NCBI RefSeq assembly: GCF_000208865.1
Contig: NC_018396.1
Location: 4,397,101 to 4,461,100, forward strand
Origin: Neospora caninum Liverpool
Taxonomy: Eukaryota > Apicomplexa > Conoidasida > Eucoccidiorida > Sarcocystidae
DNA length: 64,000 bases
Reading direction: 5' to 3'
Shown: positions 1-12,170 of the stretch, piece by piece
How positions within the stretch are numbered: position 1 is the stretch's first letter
Layout of the letters: each line of letters begins with the position of its first letter
Position numbers and translations under genes: made by a program
The notes under the pieces: model-generated
What the model saw: only the letters and a program-made list of their open reading frames with translations
Told to the model about the DNA's origin: nothing
Database searches by the model: none

Positions 1-442
1 TGTGGGAAGGAACATCAGCTGCTGAATACATTTGATGTTTTACAGGCGAAGTTGACGTCGCACGAGGAAATTTTTCGGCGCTCTCTTCGTGAGGCCCAGC
101 CACCTTCTGCGGCAATCACTCCGCGTACTCTGGCTCCGTATTCTTTCCTCCTGTCCTGGTGACCTACAGCCCTCCGTTTCACCGTGCTTTTTCCCCCGTC
201 AAGTCAAAAAGTTCTGCCTACACGTTCTTCCTTTCCCCAGTTCGCTGCATTTCTGTTTCAAACCGACCCGGTCCCATACTCTTCTTTGACATCGGCTTCT
301 CCCGGTCACCTCTCGATACACTTCCTTCTTCATCCGTATTCGGGGTCTTCAAGTCGTCTCTTTTTTCTCCTCCCCGATCCCCTTTCGGTTTTGGACTTTG
401 CTTTTTTCTCCTGCCCATCCGCTTTTTCTACGGGCCGCAGAA
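1..442 (+). other. 5' flank of the first gene
   Basis: This stretch is pyrimidine-rich on the + strand. Its overlapping short open frames show no protein character. It probably holds the promoter and 5' untranslated region of the gene starting at 443. A pyrimidine tract ending in CAG lies just before the start codon and could be the acceptor of an intron in the 5' untranslated region. No other gene is seen. Confidence 0.4.
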
Positions 443-1628
443 ATGGCCACCAGGAGAAACACCAACGTTGAGGCAGATGACCTTTTTTCTGGCACTTTCG
501 ATCGCGGAGGCTATGTCGCCCGACTCACGGAACTAAACGCCGCTGCAGAAAAGGTTTTCTTTTACAACAAGGTGTGTTGCGATTAGCTGATGTTGATCCG
601 TCGTTGGCCATCGGCGAATGTCCCTATGATGACAGCAAGGCCAAGGTTATCGAAATTGCGAACATGTAGAACGCCGGAACGCGCCGTCTGTGGTATCGGT
701 ATATGTACTTTCGCCTAGAGGTAACTGTGTAACGCGTCTTCCTTTTCTGTGGAATGTGTTCATGCCAGAGTGTATTTCGTCATGTGTGCAGTGTCTTTCG
801 TCCACTCATTGCCAGCGTCAGGCTGTGGTGTTTCAACAGCTGCTAGTAACGCTTCCCGTAGCATCTCGCTGTTCCCGTTCATGTCGTGTTTCGATGTCCA
901 GCGTCTTGCGCACTTCTCCTGTCCTTGCGGGTTTTCGCCGGGATACGGCATTTTCTTCTCCCATGTCTGCAGATGCTCCTCGTTGTCGACGAACAGCTCA
1001 ATGGCATTCGCATGGCTCTTGGAGCCTATCGCCGAGGAGAAGTGGAGTCTGCCAGGCGGTTAGCCAGTGCTGTCGTGTCTCCGTCTGTCAGCAACAGGCT
1101 CGCGAGCGACTCAAAGACGAACCTCCCAGACACCCCGTGCAACGGAGTGGACGACCTGAGTGGCCTTTCCGACTGCGCGTTGGTCGGCTCGACGTTCGTC
1201 TACTGCAGCCCGACTGTCTTGCCGACGTTTCTTGTCCGGGTACGTTCTTCCTTTCGCTGTGTGTGGGGTGTGAAGGGTTGCACACAAGGTCGGCGTGGAC
1301 GTATTTGCAGGTCGGAAGATTTCAGTAGGCGTGTTCACACGTGGTCCACACATATTTGCTTACAGCTATGTCATACATACGTACACCCTGTTACCCAAAA
1401 CGGGGCGCGTGTTTCTGCCGAAAAAACCTTTCCTTCCCTCGCGTTCTGCTGTGTCTACAGCTCGCAGCGAAACTCGAAGCCCGCCGTGATAGGTACCGCT
1501 CCGAACGCAAGGAGGCAATCCGCGAGTTGCTGGAAATGAATCCGAGTGCCACCGAGCTGAGTGAAAGGGAGTGTCGCCTTCTGCTGGCGGAGCCCGAGTT
1601 TCAGAAAAACAAAACAGAGGCAGATTAA
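443..1628 (+). CDS. Unrecognised three-exon protein, 187 aa
   Basis: I do not recognise this protein. Three exons chain in phase 0: 443-571, 973-1239 and 1461-1628. The donors are GTGTGT and GTACGT, and both acceptors end in CAG. The ATG at 443 opens with MATRRNTN. The product is small and mostly hydrophilic. Residues 44-75 and the last 55 residues are charged and probably helical or coiled-coil (for example LAAKLEARRDRYRSERKE). The middle, about residues 80-130, is Ser/Asn-rich and probably disordered. There is no signal peptide or membrane segment, so a soluble cytosolic or nuclear protein, perhaps a small complex subunit, is inferred. A further open stretch at 586-667 reads plausibly (ends KVIEIANM), but using it would need an intron of only 15-33 nt, so it was left out. 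The gene is likely real; its function is unknown. Confidence 0.6.
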
Positions 1629-2412
1629 CCGTCTCGGGGAATGACTCATGGAGGCAGTCTGAAACTTGTCTCTTCGGTGCATGTCAACCAATCACCGTGA
1701 CGAACAGCCATTCTCCCAGCTATCAAAATGTGTGTTCATCCGCGCACACCGACTGTCTTCAGCCCTCCGGCCTCGCGCCGCAGCAGAAAAGTCGTACATA
1801 GTCGTGGGCATCACTTGAAGGAGCTTGCGGCCGCTGCGAAAGGCAATACTGTGAACCACAGAGCTCTGTTTGCTAGTTTCTGCTCACTCGGGTAGGGGAT
1901 GCATTAGGGAATGCTTAGGAGCGGTCTCGAGGTTTTGTTCAGAACATCAGTCAGTTGATCCGGGCCTGCTTGTGTGGCGCATGCAAGTTTGCGCGCTCAA
2001 TGAAGTCTCAGGCGCTAGGAGCCGCGTCACTCGCTCGCGAGCGGATAGCGTAAGGCTCAAAAGCGAACGTGCTCCACTGATAACAACTTTCAATGCAAAA
2101 CCACTCACGAAAAAAACTAGAAATCTTTAGTCCAGTGGCATGCTCCGCAACTGAGCGTAACCGCCACGGACTGGTACGGACTGCGCACTTTCTCCCGAAG
2201 ACGTGCGATATATCCCCATCGACATATACGCTAATCATCGGCACCTACTACTTCCACGAAGTGACGCAGTCACCGTTTCCGGGCACAACCATGTCGCTGT
2301 TTTTGTTTTTGGATGCTGTATTGGTTTGATTCAACCAGATAATATCGATCTCGCGTTCAACGTATTGGGTAAGGTAGCGCGGGAAGTAGGAGCTATTGTT
2401 GGCTGAGATGAA

Positions 2413-2446
2413 TGGCCAAGAGAGAGGATATTGCGGCGGGGTCGGG
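2413..2446 (+). repeat. 34-bp direct repeat, copy 1
   Basis: The 34 bases from TGGCCAAGAGAGAGGATATT to the closing GCGGGGTCGGG are identical to 3073-3106. The flanks differ on both sides, and the copies are 660 bp apart. No ORF uses the repeat and no inverted termini are visible. It may be a fragment of a dispersed nuclear repeat or a trace of a past insertion or deletion. Confidence 0.85.
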
Positions 2447-2577
2447 TAGGGCCAGAGACAGAACCACACGACGGAACAACGGTAATACTCGGTTTATATA
2501 AATGAACGGATTACTGGGAGGTGGCCTGGCATGCATCTAAAAATGTCGACGAGTCAGTCATGACAAAGCAATGACGT

Positions 2578-3006
2578 TTAACATTTTTTGCTGTACTGTC
2601 TTTGAATACCGGAAGGGTTGTGACATACCCGAGCCAAAAGTGACTGGGCATCAAAGGTAGTTGCAGTGAAGGCGGCGGCTGTTGTCGTTTCTGACTTCAC
2701 CACATCGACAACGATCACTACGTGCTTTTCGCTGCGGAATCTTGTAGATGGATTCGCTCTGTGCAAACCGGTTACTAACAGAACGGCCCTGGTAACGCTC
2801 AGCACGTAGTGGTGACTTCTCCCATTGTTGCGCATCAGATATAGAATCTCGTGCAGTCTGTCACAACTCGAGCAGAGGGACATGTGGGCCATTAACAAAA
2901 TGTAAATATCTTGAGGGGACTCTGAATCGTAGTAGTTTGGAGTTGCAAGGGAAACGCAATGATGGCAGAGAATAGAAAGCTTGCTTCGGAATTCTACATG
3001 CGGCAT
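2578..3006 (-). CDS. Doubtful ORF, 142 aa, between the two 34-bp repeats
   Basis: This is an open frame from an ATG at 3006 (MPHVEFRS) to a stop at 2578. It has no recognisable domain, no signal peptide and only one weakly hydrophobic stretch. It lies wholly between the two copies of the 34-bp repeat, which is its only notable feature. Codon character is not clearly coding, and neither splice partners nor a promoter were found. It may be chance. Confidence 0.15.
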   Translation of the reverse strand: MPHVEFRSKLSILCHHCVSLATPNYYDSESPQDIYILLMAHMSLCSSCDRLHEILYLMRNNGRSHHYVLSVTRAVLLVTGLHRANPSTRFRSEKHVVIVVDVVKSETTTAAAFTATTFDAQSLLARVCHNPSGIQRQYSKKC

Positions 3007-3072
3007 CCCGAAGCAAGTTGCAACCAATGGATAGTAATTAGGCGTTCGCCGTCAAACGTAGTGTCGGTGCCT

Positions 3073-3106
3073 TGGCCAAGAGAGAGGATATTGCGGCGGG
3101 GTCGGG
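3073..3106 (+). repeat. 34-bp direct repeat, copy 2
   Basis: Identical over 34 bases to 2413-2446, in the same orientation. Identity stops abruptly at both ends. See copy 1. Confidence 0.85.
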
Positions 3107-5338
3107 AAAGGAATCTACGAAGCGCCGGCACTTATCGCGGAAGCACATAAGCGCAGATTTACACTAACGTTTATGATGCAGTGAGCCAGAGTTTGATGTC
3201 CTACATTTGCGTCTCAGCTACACGCATGAGCTTCGGGCCGAGGAGTCATTGCTGTGTAAGTCTACTGCCCCCTAGTACAGCTTGTACGTCTGCGCTTCTA
3301 TGTATTGTTTGCACCCACGAAAGTTTCGGGCACCTTTTCACGCAAAACAAGAATCCACCGAGCCAGCTATCGCACAGCGCAACTTCCATAGAAACCCATC
3401 TTTTGAGCAAGTACCCTTTTAATGAACTGAACTGGTGTATGGAGATTGTCAGCGTGGACGCACAGTGAAGACGCAGGGGAGGCTAGTAATTCTCCTCTAT
3501 GCAACAGTATTTCGATCAACGTAGTGCACGAGATGCAGAGCAGGCACGCATGTCGCTGTCACTTTCTGGCACCAGTGCACGTACATTAGAAACGTGTGCT
3601 CTTGTGCCGGCGATTATGTCACCTTCGAATAGAGAACTCTTGAGAGAACACCGCCACGCCAGAAGCAGCACGTGCCGCCAGGCAAACTCGGAAACGAAAA
3701 TCGACTTGCAAGTTAAACAGTCGTTACGTTTTGGACGTGACTCGGCCGCTGGCTGACAGAACGTTATGGGCGCAGTTGATGTGTAGGAGTGTTGCGACCA
3801 TACATCAGGGCGACATGTCACCATACAACAAAACACGGCGAATTACCGGCTGTTTTGTAGCCCCTTCCGAACTCGTCTGAAAAAGCACTAAGCTCGGGTT
3901 CTCTGCGCTCTGGTAGAATCTGTGTATGTGGGCGTGGACGGACCCAGGCCAGACATTGTATGTTGCATCTCGTGATATGTATCGATGTTTGCGTCGTCCT
4001 GAAGAAAAGAAGGGATTTTTTCGGGGCACTCCAACCGTGGAGCCTTGTAGACACTTACGAACAGCGGCTCGAAGCATGGAAGCTGGCAAAACCAGCGGTT
4101 GCAAACTGTTGCGCCGCTGCCCCACCGTCTAAATAAAGTCATCTAATTGTTTCGCGATGGGTGAGCTGGTGCACAAATAAATTTGTGTCTTCACTGCTGA
4201 ACTGCCATCTAGCGCCAGAGCTCGATAGCCCACGCTGACGTGGTTGACATCTAAACCCAGGACAACGGGACCTCTCCTGCAGCAATTCGACCGAGGAAGA
4301 ACAAGACATTGGGCGGCTAGCGCTAGGTGTGACGCGCTGTCACGCTTGGCGGTTGGCTGAAATGACACTCACGCCGCTAAAAGTTTTAACGCTTTCTGTT
4401 GATTGACAACTTTGGTCTCCCTACGTGTGGAACTTCAAAACGCCGGCGCAGTCACTGTGAAGAAATTCTCTGCTTGAGGTCTCTCTTGTGTTGTGCAGCC
4501 TGTAGAAATACTACATGTGTCTTGCATCCTTTTCTGCCGACGTCTTGCCGCACGCGCTTTGCCTCGCCACACATTTTTAGGTTCGTTCACCCTGGATACC
4601 CAACGAAAACCGCTGAAAGGGGCCTGATTCGTCGAGGTTTCGTTCTGGTTTGGTCGTCTGTCAACCCTTTCTCTGCAACTCTCGAAGAAACCACTTGCTC
4701 GAGTGGAAAAGTCGGAAGCAATCGGGAAGCAATCGGGAAATCCGCGCGTGTTACGACCTTTTCTATCTCAGCAACTGCTCTGTTTCTTTGCGGCGTGCTT
4801 GCCCGAGCACAAGCTCTCGGTGCTCTTGAGCCTCTGAAGTGCTCAGAAATCCGTCTCAATCGTGCTGTTTGCGGAAAATGAGGCTTCTATGAGGAAGAAA
4901 CAGACGGCTCGTGGGACTTTTGCAAACGCGCGAAAAGCCAAGCCCGAAGAAAGCCCTTCAAGCCAGCCGTTGAGCTCCAGAAAACCGGTTCTGTGTGATT
5001 TCATGGTCCCCTATTGAATCCGCTTTCGCGTCCAATTATCCGAAAGAAGCTGTAAGAAGCAAAAATCGCTCATGGCTATGCCTTTGACTGTTCATAGAGA
5101 AGATTGTTATTTTTGCTCGCACAAAAATGCTCGTCCTCGCGTCAAACAAGTCAAGTCTTGTGTTCTTTTCGGGGATGGAAATGTGAAAGGTTCGGCTACC
5201 GGACTTTCACTCGATTTCAACTTCCGTTCATCTGAATTCTCTCGAAATCGCGCCGCGGTTGCTGTCTCTCGTCTTTACTGTTCCTTCCTCTGAAAGAAAA
5301 TTTATACCATATTCTCATTTGCCGCGTACAAAAGGCTG

Positions 5339-5614
5339 CTAGCATCGGCTGGTTTGTCTGGGTACTAACGTTTCAAAAAGAGGTAGAACAGTGTGAATTC
5401 GCTCAAACGTCAAGCAGTCCGCGCGGCGACACCCAGTCATTGTGACTAGTTGATTGTAGGAATCCCCATATTTTACCCTAACACCTGCGTGCTCGTGAAA
5501 ATCTGTGAACGTTTCTTCTTTCCAGAGGATTGTTGTCTTCGTGGTGTCCGGTTTCCCGTGTGCGTGCGGTGCCAATTTGGGGATGTGTTGTTGACCTGGT
5601 TTTTTTGCCACCAT
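5339..5614 (-). CDS. Doubtful small ORF, 91 aa
   Basis: The frame opens at ATG 5614 (MVAKKPGQQHIPK) and stops at 5339. It stays open a further 22 codons upstream, so it could be part of an exon. It is basic and His/Thr-rich, with no domain or signal peptide recognised. No phase-compatible neighbouring exon was found. It is recorded because the frame is long for an intergenic stretch of ordinary composition. Confidence 0.15.
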   Translation of the reverse strand: MVAKKPGQQHIPKLAPHAHGKPDTTKTTILWKEETFTDFHEHAGVRVKYGDSYNQLVTMTGCRRADCLTFERIHTVLPLFETLVPRQTSRC

Positions 5615-7529
5615 AAAAAATGCCTTTCGCCCGGTGGAAAATTCTAGCGTTGGTGTGACCTCGATTTCTTTTCCGTCCACATTTTTTTGCTACCGTGTAA
5701 TGTCATTTTCAAAATAGCGGCGTTTTTCATTTGTGCTGATGAGGTTGTGGTGCCCGTTGAAGTGTTCTGTGCGTGAAAGGTGTGCTTTATGAATAGAACT
5801 ACCTCGTATTGTCGAAATGTACCGCGGTCGACGCGTGAATCTGCCTTGCGTCAACAGCTAGCTCTGTTTGTCCCTGTTGTATCACGAAAAGGTAGATAAC
5901 GTAAAACATACGGCATTGCCGTGGTGGTACTGTTGTCTCACGTGCGTTGCATGTCCATTCCATTCTTGGCCAATGTAGCTCCAATTTCCTGAAAATAACT
6001 ACGTTATTGAATTTGTTGTTTGCCAATCTATGTCTACAGCACGGACGTGTCTATCGACGACCGGATTGGACTTCGTCCTCTACAGGGAGGCTCTGCACGC
6101 TCAGGGTTTTCATGCTTGGCGCGTCTTCTCTCCCACTGAGTGGTCTTGCCGACTGTATATTTCAATCCTCTAACTTTCGGAGGTCGATGAGCGAGTGTAC
6201 AGACAAACAAAGGGTTGATTGTCCTCGTCGAGCCGATCAATGAATGCGAAAAACGACGGATGTCTTTGACTCATCCGAAAGAATGTGTTGAGGGTAGCTG
6301 TTGTTCTCCGTCTGACGTAGAACCGCTGACTAACATCGTGTGCCGTTCAGTATCTCTCTACGTTCTGCTACTTTCTACGTCTCGTTTCGCCTGTAGTAGA
6401 ATACTCAGTAGCTTCTCTTGACGCGAATTCTTCTGCTAGCGAACCGAAAAGGAGCGACTTCGTCTCCCGTGCCTGTAAGGCTCGACCTTTTCGCTTCCGC
6501 ATCCCCGCCGTTTGTCACAATTCACGAGATTGTAGAATCAGCGGGATAATTGTGCGTGGATTTCTCGCGCACGTCCCGCTACCATTTTAAAACCATTGTA
6601 GAATGAAGGGCGACTGATGGATAGATTCCTTGTCGGCATTTCGGAGCGGGTTGTCTCCTCGCGCCTTCCCTTTCGTCTCCCTGCCTTTTGGAGTCGTGTT
6701 TAGACGCACCTTCAATTGTTTACCTTCCGATTTGACGGTAAGCAATTCTCTCTTTCGTACCCTCAGCGGATCCGCCACAGAGACAGCAACACTCCCCCTC
6801 TGGTTCTCCGGGCACTCTTTGGCAGTTCGTCGTGTGCGTCTGCAGGCAGGCGGAAGACTTTACAAACCGACATGCCATCCACGGTTCATCCTCTCATGAA
6901 GGGTGCGTTTCTCGCTTCTGCCGTGGGGGAATCGGTGTTTGCGTCCGTCCGACCACATGTTTCTTAACTCTCTATTCGCCAGGCGTTTCTTCTCAGCCTG
7001 TTTTCCCGTGTGTTTTTTTTTTTGCCTGTGTTTCCAGGGGTTCGTTTGCAACCACTTGTCTCTCATTCCTCAAAACCCATAGGCAACGCTGCTGGATTGT
7101 GGCTTCGCGTATCTTTCTCGCATTCGTCACCGTTGGCGTTTCTTGTTTAAGAATTTTCAAAGCAGCCGCGCGCTGTCCCTGTCGATACATTCTCCCGCAT
7201 CTATCTCCTCGACGTCAAAGCACCTGTACGTTCTTTTCGTATGAAGCAGTGGCTTGATTCTTCCAGCAGCGACCGTCGCTGGAAAACCACTAGGTGTAAC
7301 ACGGCGCGTTTCATCTGCTCACCACGGGGCAATGAGGCTGGATGCAGAGCAAAATCCGCGTTTCGATTCAGTTCGAATGTTGCACGGCGTACCTGTCCTC
7401 GGTTCACCCGCGGAACTATCCTCGCCCATCACGGCAGAGCAGTGCGTCTGAAAACTGTCCCGGCGATCCCGGCCCTTTTGCATGCCGTGTCATTTGTTGC
7501 ACGTGGTGTTGCCTTCGCTTCAGGGGACT

Positions 7530-10500
7530 ATGTTGACAGTGTCAAATAGCACGTCGGACATGCCGAGCACTCCCCTGCGGAGTGCAGGGGGTCATGCCGC
7601 TCACGCTTCGCCGCTGTCGACTCCGACGGGCCAGCGCGTCGGAGACAAACCCGCTTCGCATGGGTGGAACAGCAGCGGGAGTGTGTCGAGTGTAGAGGAC
7701 GGCGTCTCCTACGAGGGGCACATCGGCTCCGTCTCCGCGCACCAGAAGCGTTTTCGTGCGCAGACGCGCAACGTCTCGGGAACCAAGAGCACCGGATCCA
7801 CAAAAAAGGGACCGTCGAGCGTGTCTGCGGAAAGCGCCGGAACCCACATCGTTCGGGGCCTCCTCGCAGCCGCCAACGCGGGCCAGAACAATGGCGCGTG
7901 CTGGCCCGACAGCAGGGTCCTCCCCTTTGGCGCGAGCGGGGCGTCTGCAGCTGGGGCTTTGAATTCAAGTGTTGTCTCAGATCCTCGCTTCTTCCTGCAT
8001 GCAAAGACGCCCGAGTCGATGTGCAAAAACGGAGGCGCTTCACAGCCTGTCTGCGGAACAGGAAGCACGCGTGTCGGAACTCACCTGACGACGCCTGGGA
8101 GCTCTCAGCACACCCTCGCAGATCTCCATGGCGGGCTGCCAAGCGACTCTGCCGTTGGTGCAGTAAGACGTGCGCTGGACCAGTGGTTCGGTGTCAGCAG
8201 CAGCGGCTCGGACTCCGGCACCGGCGCCTCTGGCGCTGTTCTGGGAAGCTCACGAAGTCATCTTATCACTGAGGCCATGCTGGCAGCTGGTGGCGTCGCG
8301 GCTCTTGGAGGCGGCGACCCAGCAGCCAGCTGGCCGCCGACCCCTTTCGTGGGAGGCGGCAACACGGCGAGGGGGGAGCGCGCCACGGCGAGTCCTCCTT
8401 CCTCCGTCGCTGGACCATGCTCTGGCACCTCGGTTTCGTGTCGAAGCTTCTGCCGAGGAGCCTCCTGCGATGCTGGCAAGAAGGCCTCCGAGCAGTCAAA
8501 GCACGCGCTCGGTAGGTGCATCACGCTTCACCTCTCGGCACAAAAGGAAGGCCTACGAGCGTCCACGCATTCAAGCGGACGTCTCGAGTGTTGGCTTGAG
8601 TTCGAGTCCAATCTCGCCTTAAGTGCAGCTGGAGCGCCTCTCCTAAATGGACCGCGTAAAGTGGTGACCTTAATGGCGAAAAAAGTTCGCTACTCGAGGC
8701 CAAAGTCCCGCACAAGGCGGGCCGAGCGGCAGCTCGTTTTTTTGTGTCGAAAGCCTGATGGAAACAGCCTCTCGCAATGAAGTCCTCATGGTGGAGAGTC
8801 TCGCTCGGGAAATGGCTCCAATTCTGTTGCATCGTGGCGTGACGGCAATGTGTCTGTCCTTCCAGGGTCTAGTCAAACGCACGCCAAGTCGTCCGACGTC
8901 ACCCTTTCGGGTCTCTCGTCCTCTCAAGGCACTGTATCCTCGACGAAGAGGAGTGCACAGCCAAAAACGTCTGGTGAGTGTAGGCCCGAAGGTTCTAGGC
9001 TGCCTTTCATGTTCTGTCTCTGTCTCGACAGCTGCTACTTGTCGGGTGTCTAGTGGGAGATTATGCGACGGTGGGGCGCGTTTGCAGATGTGACGTTCGT
9101 TTGCGCGCTTTTCTGAAACGTGGCCGTGGACGCACGTCGTCTGCAGGGCGTAAACTTGATACTTCCTGCGGAGGGTTTTTTTCGTAGAAGCTTCCCGCGT
9201 TTGTCATTGTTCTTGGGCGCGTCTATCTCGTTTTGCTTCCAATGTGCTACAGGCCCGAAGGTGGCGACAGACAGTATTGTCCCGGCAGCTGAGCCAGGCA
9301 GCTTGCCACTTTACCGAGGGCCAGATCCTCTTCCTACGTGCCTGTACCGTCGCTTGTACGACCCGCTGGGGCCAGTCATGTTTTCCTTTCCGCCGCTTCA
9401 AGGTGCACAGCATGCGCGAGCTGAGATTCGCTTGTGGCCGCGAGACGTGGATCGCGTGATTTCCCAAAACAGCAGCAAGCGCAAAGTCCACAGAGCTGTC
9501 TGGCTTTCTCCGGTTGAGCCGAAGATTGCTTTTCCTGTGGCATTAAAGTTCGTCGAGGATGGAAACATTCGTGACGGCCGGAGCATCAAGAGAGAGATTG
9601 AGTGTCACTTGTACATTTACCAGAGACTGGGCCAGCTGATGGCAGGCAAGACGTACAATCGGTTGGAGGATGCTTGGCCTTGTGCTGAGATGTTTGGCTA
9701 CTATCTGGACAAGAAAAATCCGGGGATGTCTGTTTTGGTGACTCGGAAATTGTCGGGTCCCGATTTCTTTGATGTGATCCGCACGGAACACACGTCCACC
9801 TTCAATGCTCGCACAGCGCTTCTGTACGAACAGCATAAGCTGCAGTGGTGTCTGCTTGCGATGGAGCGCATCGCGCAGTACGGCCGCTTGGGAATTCGCC
9901 ACAACGACATCAAGCCGGACAACATTGTGTTGGATTTCTACGCCACTCCGGACTCGAATGAGCGTCTTCTCGACGTGAAACTCATTGATCTGGGGACGGC
10001 GTCAATGCAGCATGCGAAGGACTTCACCGGAGGGACGTCCTGGTACGAATCTCCGGAACAGAAAGTTCTGGAATTCCACACAAAGAAGCAGAGAAATCTG
10101 GAGGCGGCGAAGCAGATCAACATTGGCCTTCCCTCTGACGCATGGGGCGCTGGACTCTCGATTACAGAGGTCCTTATGGGACGTCGTGTCGTCGACGTTA
10201 TGAAGCCTCCTCTGGGGCCCGGTCCTCTGGATTTCCGCGGAACCGAAGGCTGGGTTGTGGAGCCCAAAGACTGGGTCCACTGCGCCCGTCAGGCCCTCGG
10301 TCTAGACCGCGAACACCAGCGCTTCCCTCTTTGTGCGGAGGCGGCTCGCCTTGTCTTCTCCATGCTTGTGCGGCCCAAGCCGACCATGCGCGCTACCGTT
10401 GAAGACGTGCTGCCCCATCTTCGACTCTTTGCAGACGAAGCGACATTCCAGGCGATGAGAAAATACCACGATCCAGCCCCCAACTGCGAAACGAACGGCA

Positions 10501-10547
10501 ACTCGATGCGCGGTTCCGGTGTCCCTACGTTCTCGCATCAATCCTAA
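7530..10547 (+). CDS. Protein kinase lacking a canonical glycine loop, 794 aa
   Basis: Exons 7530-8511, 8866-8973 and 9253-10547 join with matching phase-1 boundaries; the donors are GTAGGT and GTGAGT. Residues 1-380 are Ser/Gly/Ala-rich and probably disordered. The kinase domain covers about 425-770. Seen motifs are VALK with Lys462 (ATP), HNDIKPDN with catalytic Asp582, DLG with metal-binding Asp609, SPE with Glu632, and DxW with Asp659. HND replaces the usual HRD, and DLG replaces DFG. Where the glycine-rich loop should lie (before VALK) the sequence is Ser/Asn/Lys-rich with no GxGxxG. The core residues needed for phosphotransfer are present, so activity is plausible. There is no N-terminal signal peptide, so a cytosolic or nuclear place is inferred. 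The loop loss recalls the coccidian WNG (with-no-Gly-loop) kinases, but those are secreted, so membership is only a possibility. The ATG follows a likely 5' untranslated intron acceptor. Confidence 0.85.
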
Positions 10548-12170
10548 TTGAGCAAAGAGGCCTACGAGCGGGGGTCCAAGAGTGGCAACAGACTGATCGG
10601 AGAGAGGGAGTGTTGAGCATTTTTCACATGCGTTTTGTGTTAGGGAATGCCTCCTCCGTTATCATCAGGCAAGGCGCAAAACGGGATGCTGTGTGGCTCA
10701 CGTACACACGCAGATGCTCTAGTAGCTCTCTTCCTTGGTAGCTGAAAAACAGTAGAGACACGGGACGTAAGCAGTGCAACAAGTCGCTGCAACGCCACAG
10801 GAACGGAAGAGCTGCTAGGCCTGCAGGGAAGAGCGCAGCCACGGAGGCCGCGATTGTGGAGCTCAAAACGAAGTGAGAGGGATGGCTTGTGCCATCCTTG
10901 TCGGTGGATGGGCTCGGGACCTTCAGACAGCTGCGCCGTCATTACTAGGGAGAAGCAATGCGGAAAGCGGGAGTGTCATAAAGGAAGAGAGCTCGATCTC
11001 TGGAGAGAATAGGGACGACGGTTCCCGGAATCGGCGGCAGGGCCGAGTATCGACAAAGAAGCTTGGTTAGAAGAGGGTGAAGGCATTTCGTCAGAGAGAA
11101 AGTGTCGTACAGGAGGTGGCAGTCCTTTTTCACCAGCTTTCTTTTTTGTATAGACTTTTCTTTCCATGTCGCTTGCCTCACCAATCATAAGCAGACTACA
11201 CACTCGACTGCTTGGGAACAACCCAAACTATCTCGCGTGCTGCTTCGGGGAATAAACCACAGTGTTCACTGTACCTTCTTCGCACAGTGTACAAATGTAG
11301 TCTGGTTTCTTCGCGCCCAGTTTTTCAGCTTGTCTACTGTCGGTCCCCATTCAATATCTCCCGCTCTGTGTTCCTCAGTCCCACACCAGCAAATATGTGC
11401 GGGGATGCATACGCGTTGTGCCATTGATATAGAGGGAATTTCTAATCCTCTTGTGGATGTGCTTTTGTCTGCGTATACTTAAAAGTATACATCTGTACGC
11501 GCACGTTAGTACCGTCCCGTAACTGTGCGGGTTGGGACTACTTCGTCGCGGAGTGGGGAGACCGTTACATATCCGTATGCGCTTGCATGTATAAATATTT
11601 TCTTGTACATATTTCGACGTATCTGTTTTCTGAAGAATATATAGTTTTCCTGCTAAGGAGGGCATATATATAGGTTTCTCGACGGTGTCTCTGACACTGT
11701 TTCCCATAAATAAACGGGTTCTTGTCCGGCGGTGCTCTCTCGTTCTTCCTTGATGCTTTTTCGCTACTTGAACCAAATCTTGGCATTCTCTTGGGTTTGG
11801 CCCTCAGGCGGTTCCTATGAGAGAAAGCACTAATTTTTTTTAACGCTGTGGAAAAGAAAATCACTTCTCGCAGGCTTTGGGTAGTACTAGCCTTTCTTCT
11901 GGCTCACCTGCTCTTATTTCTTCACTTTGGGACTTGCACCCAAAAGGGGAATAACTGTAACTATTTCCCAGTCCTTTTCCGAAAGGAATGCCTGTCGCCG
12001 AACTGATACACTCGGAGGTTCTTACCATAGACCTTCCCAACTATAGTCCTCCATTTGTTTGTTATGCAGCGGGGACGCCTCCGTGATTCTCGTATTCTGG
12101 TCAATAGGGTTCTAGAGTGACACGGATCTGCAAGACTGCCTTATGAATGTGGTACAGTAGACAAAAACCA
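10548..12170. other. Intergenic, between convergent genes
   Basis: This is the 3' flank of the kinase gene and of the minus-strand gene ending at 12171. It becomes AT-richer between 11400 and 11900. No exon chain, RNA gene or repeat of note was seen. Confidence 0.4.

Larger units (their letters stand above)
1629..7529. other. Long intergenic region, mostly non-coding
   Basis: Nearly 6 kb with no phase-matched exon chain on either strand. It holds a 34-bp direct repeat (2413 and 3073) and two weak minus-strand ORFs, listed separately. From about 6600 the + strand becomes pyrimidine-rich, as expected for the promoter and 5' untranslated region of the kinase gene. A pyrimidine tract ending in CAG at 7523 suggests that the last 5' untranslated intron ends just before the kinase ATG. 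Nothing else could be supported. Confidence 0.4.
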
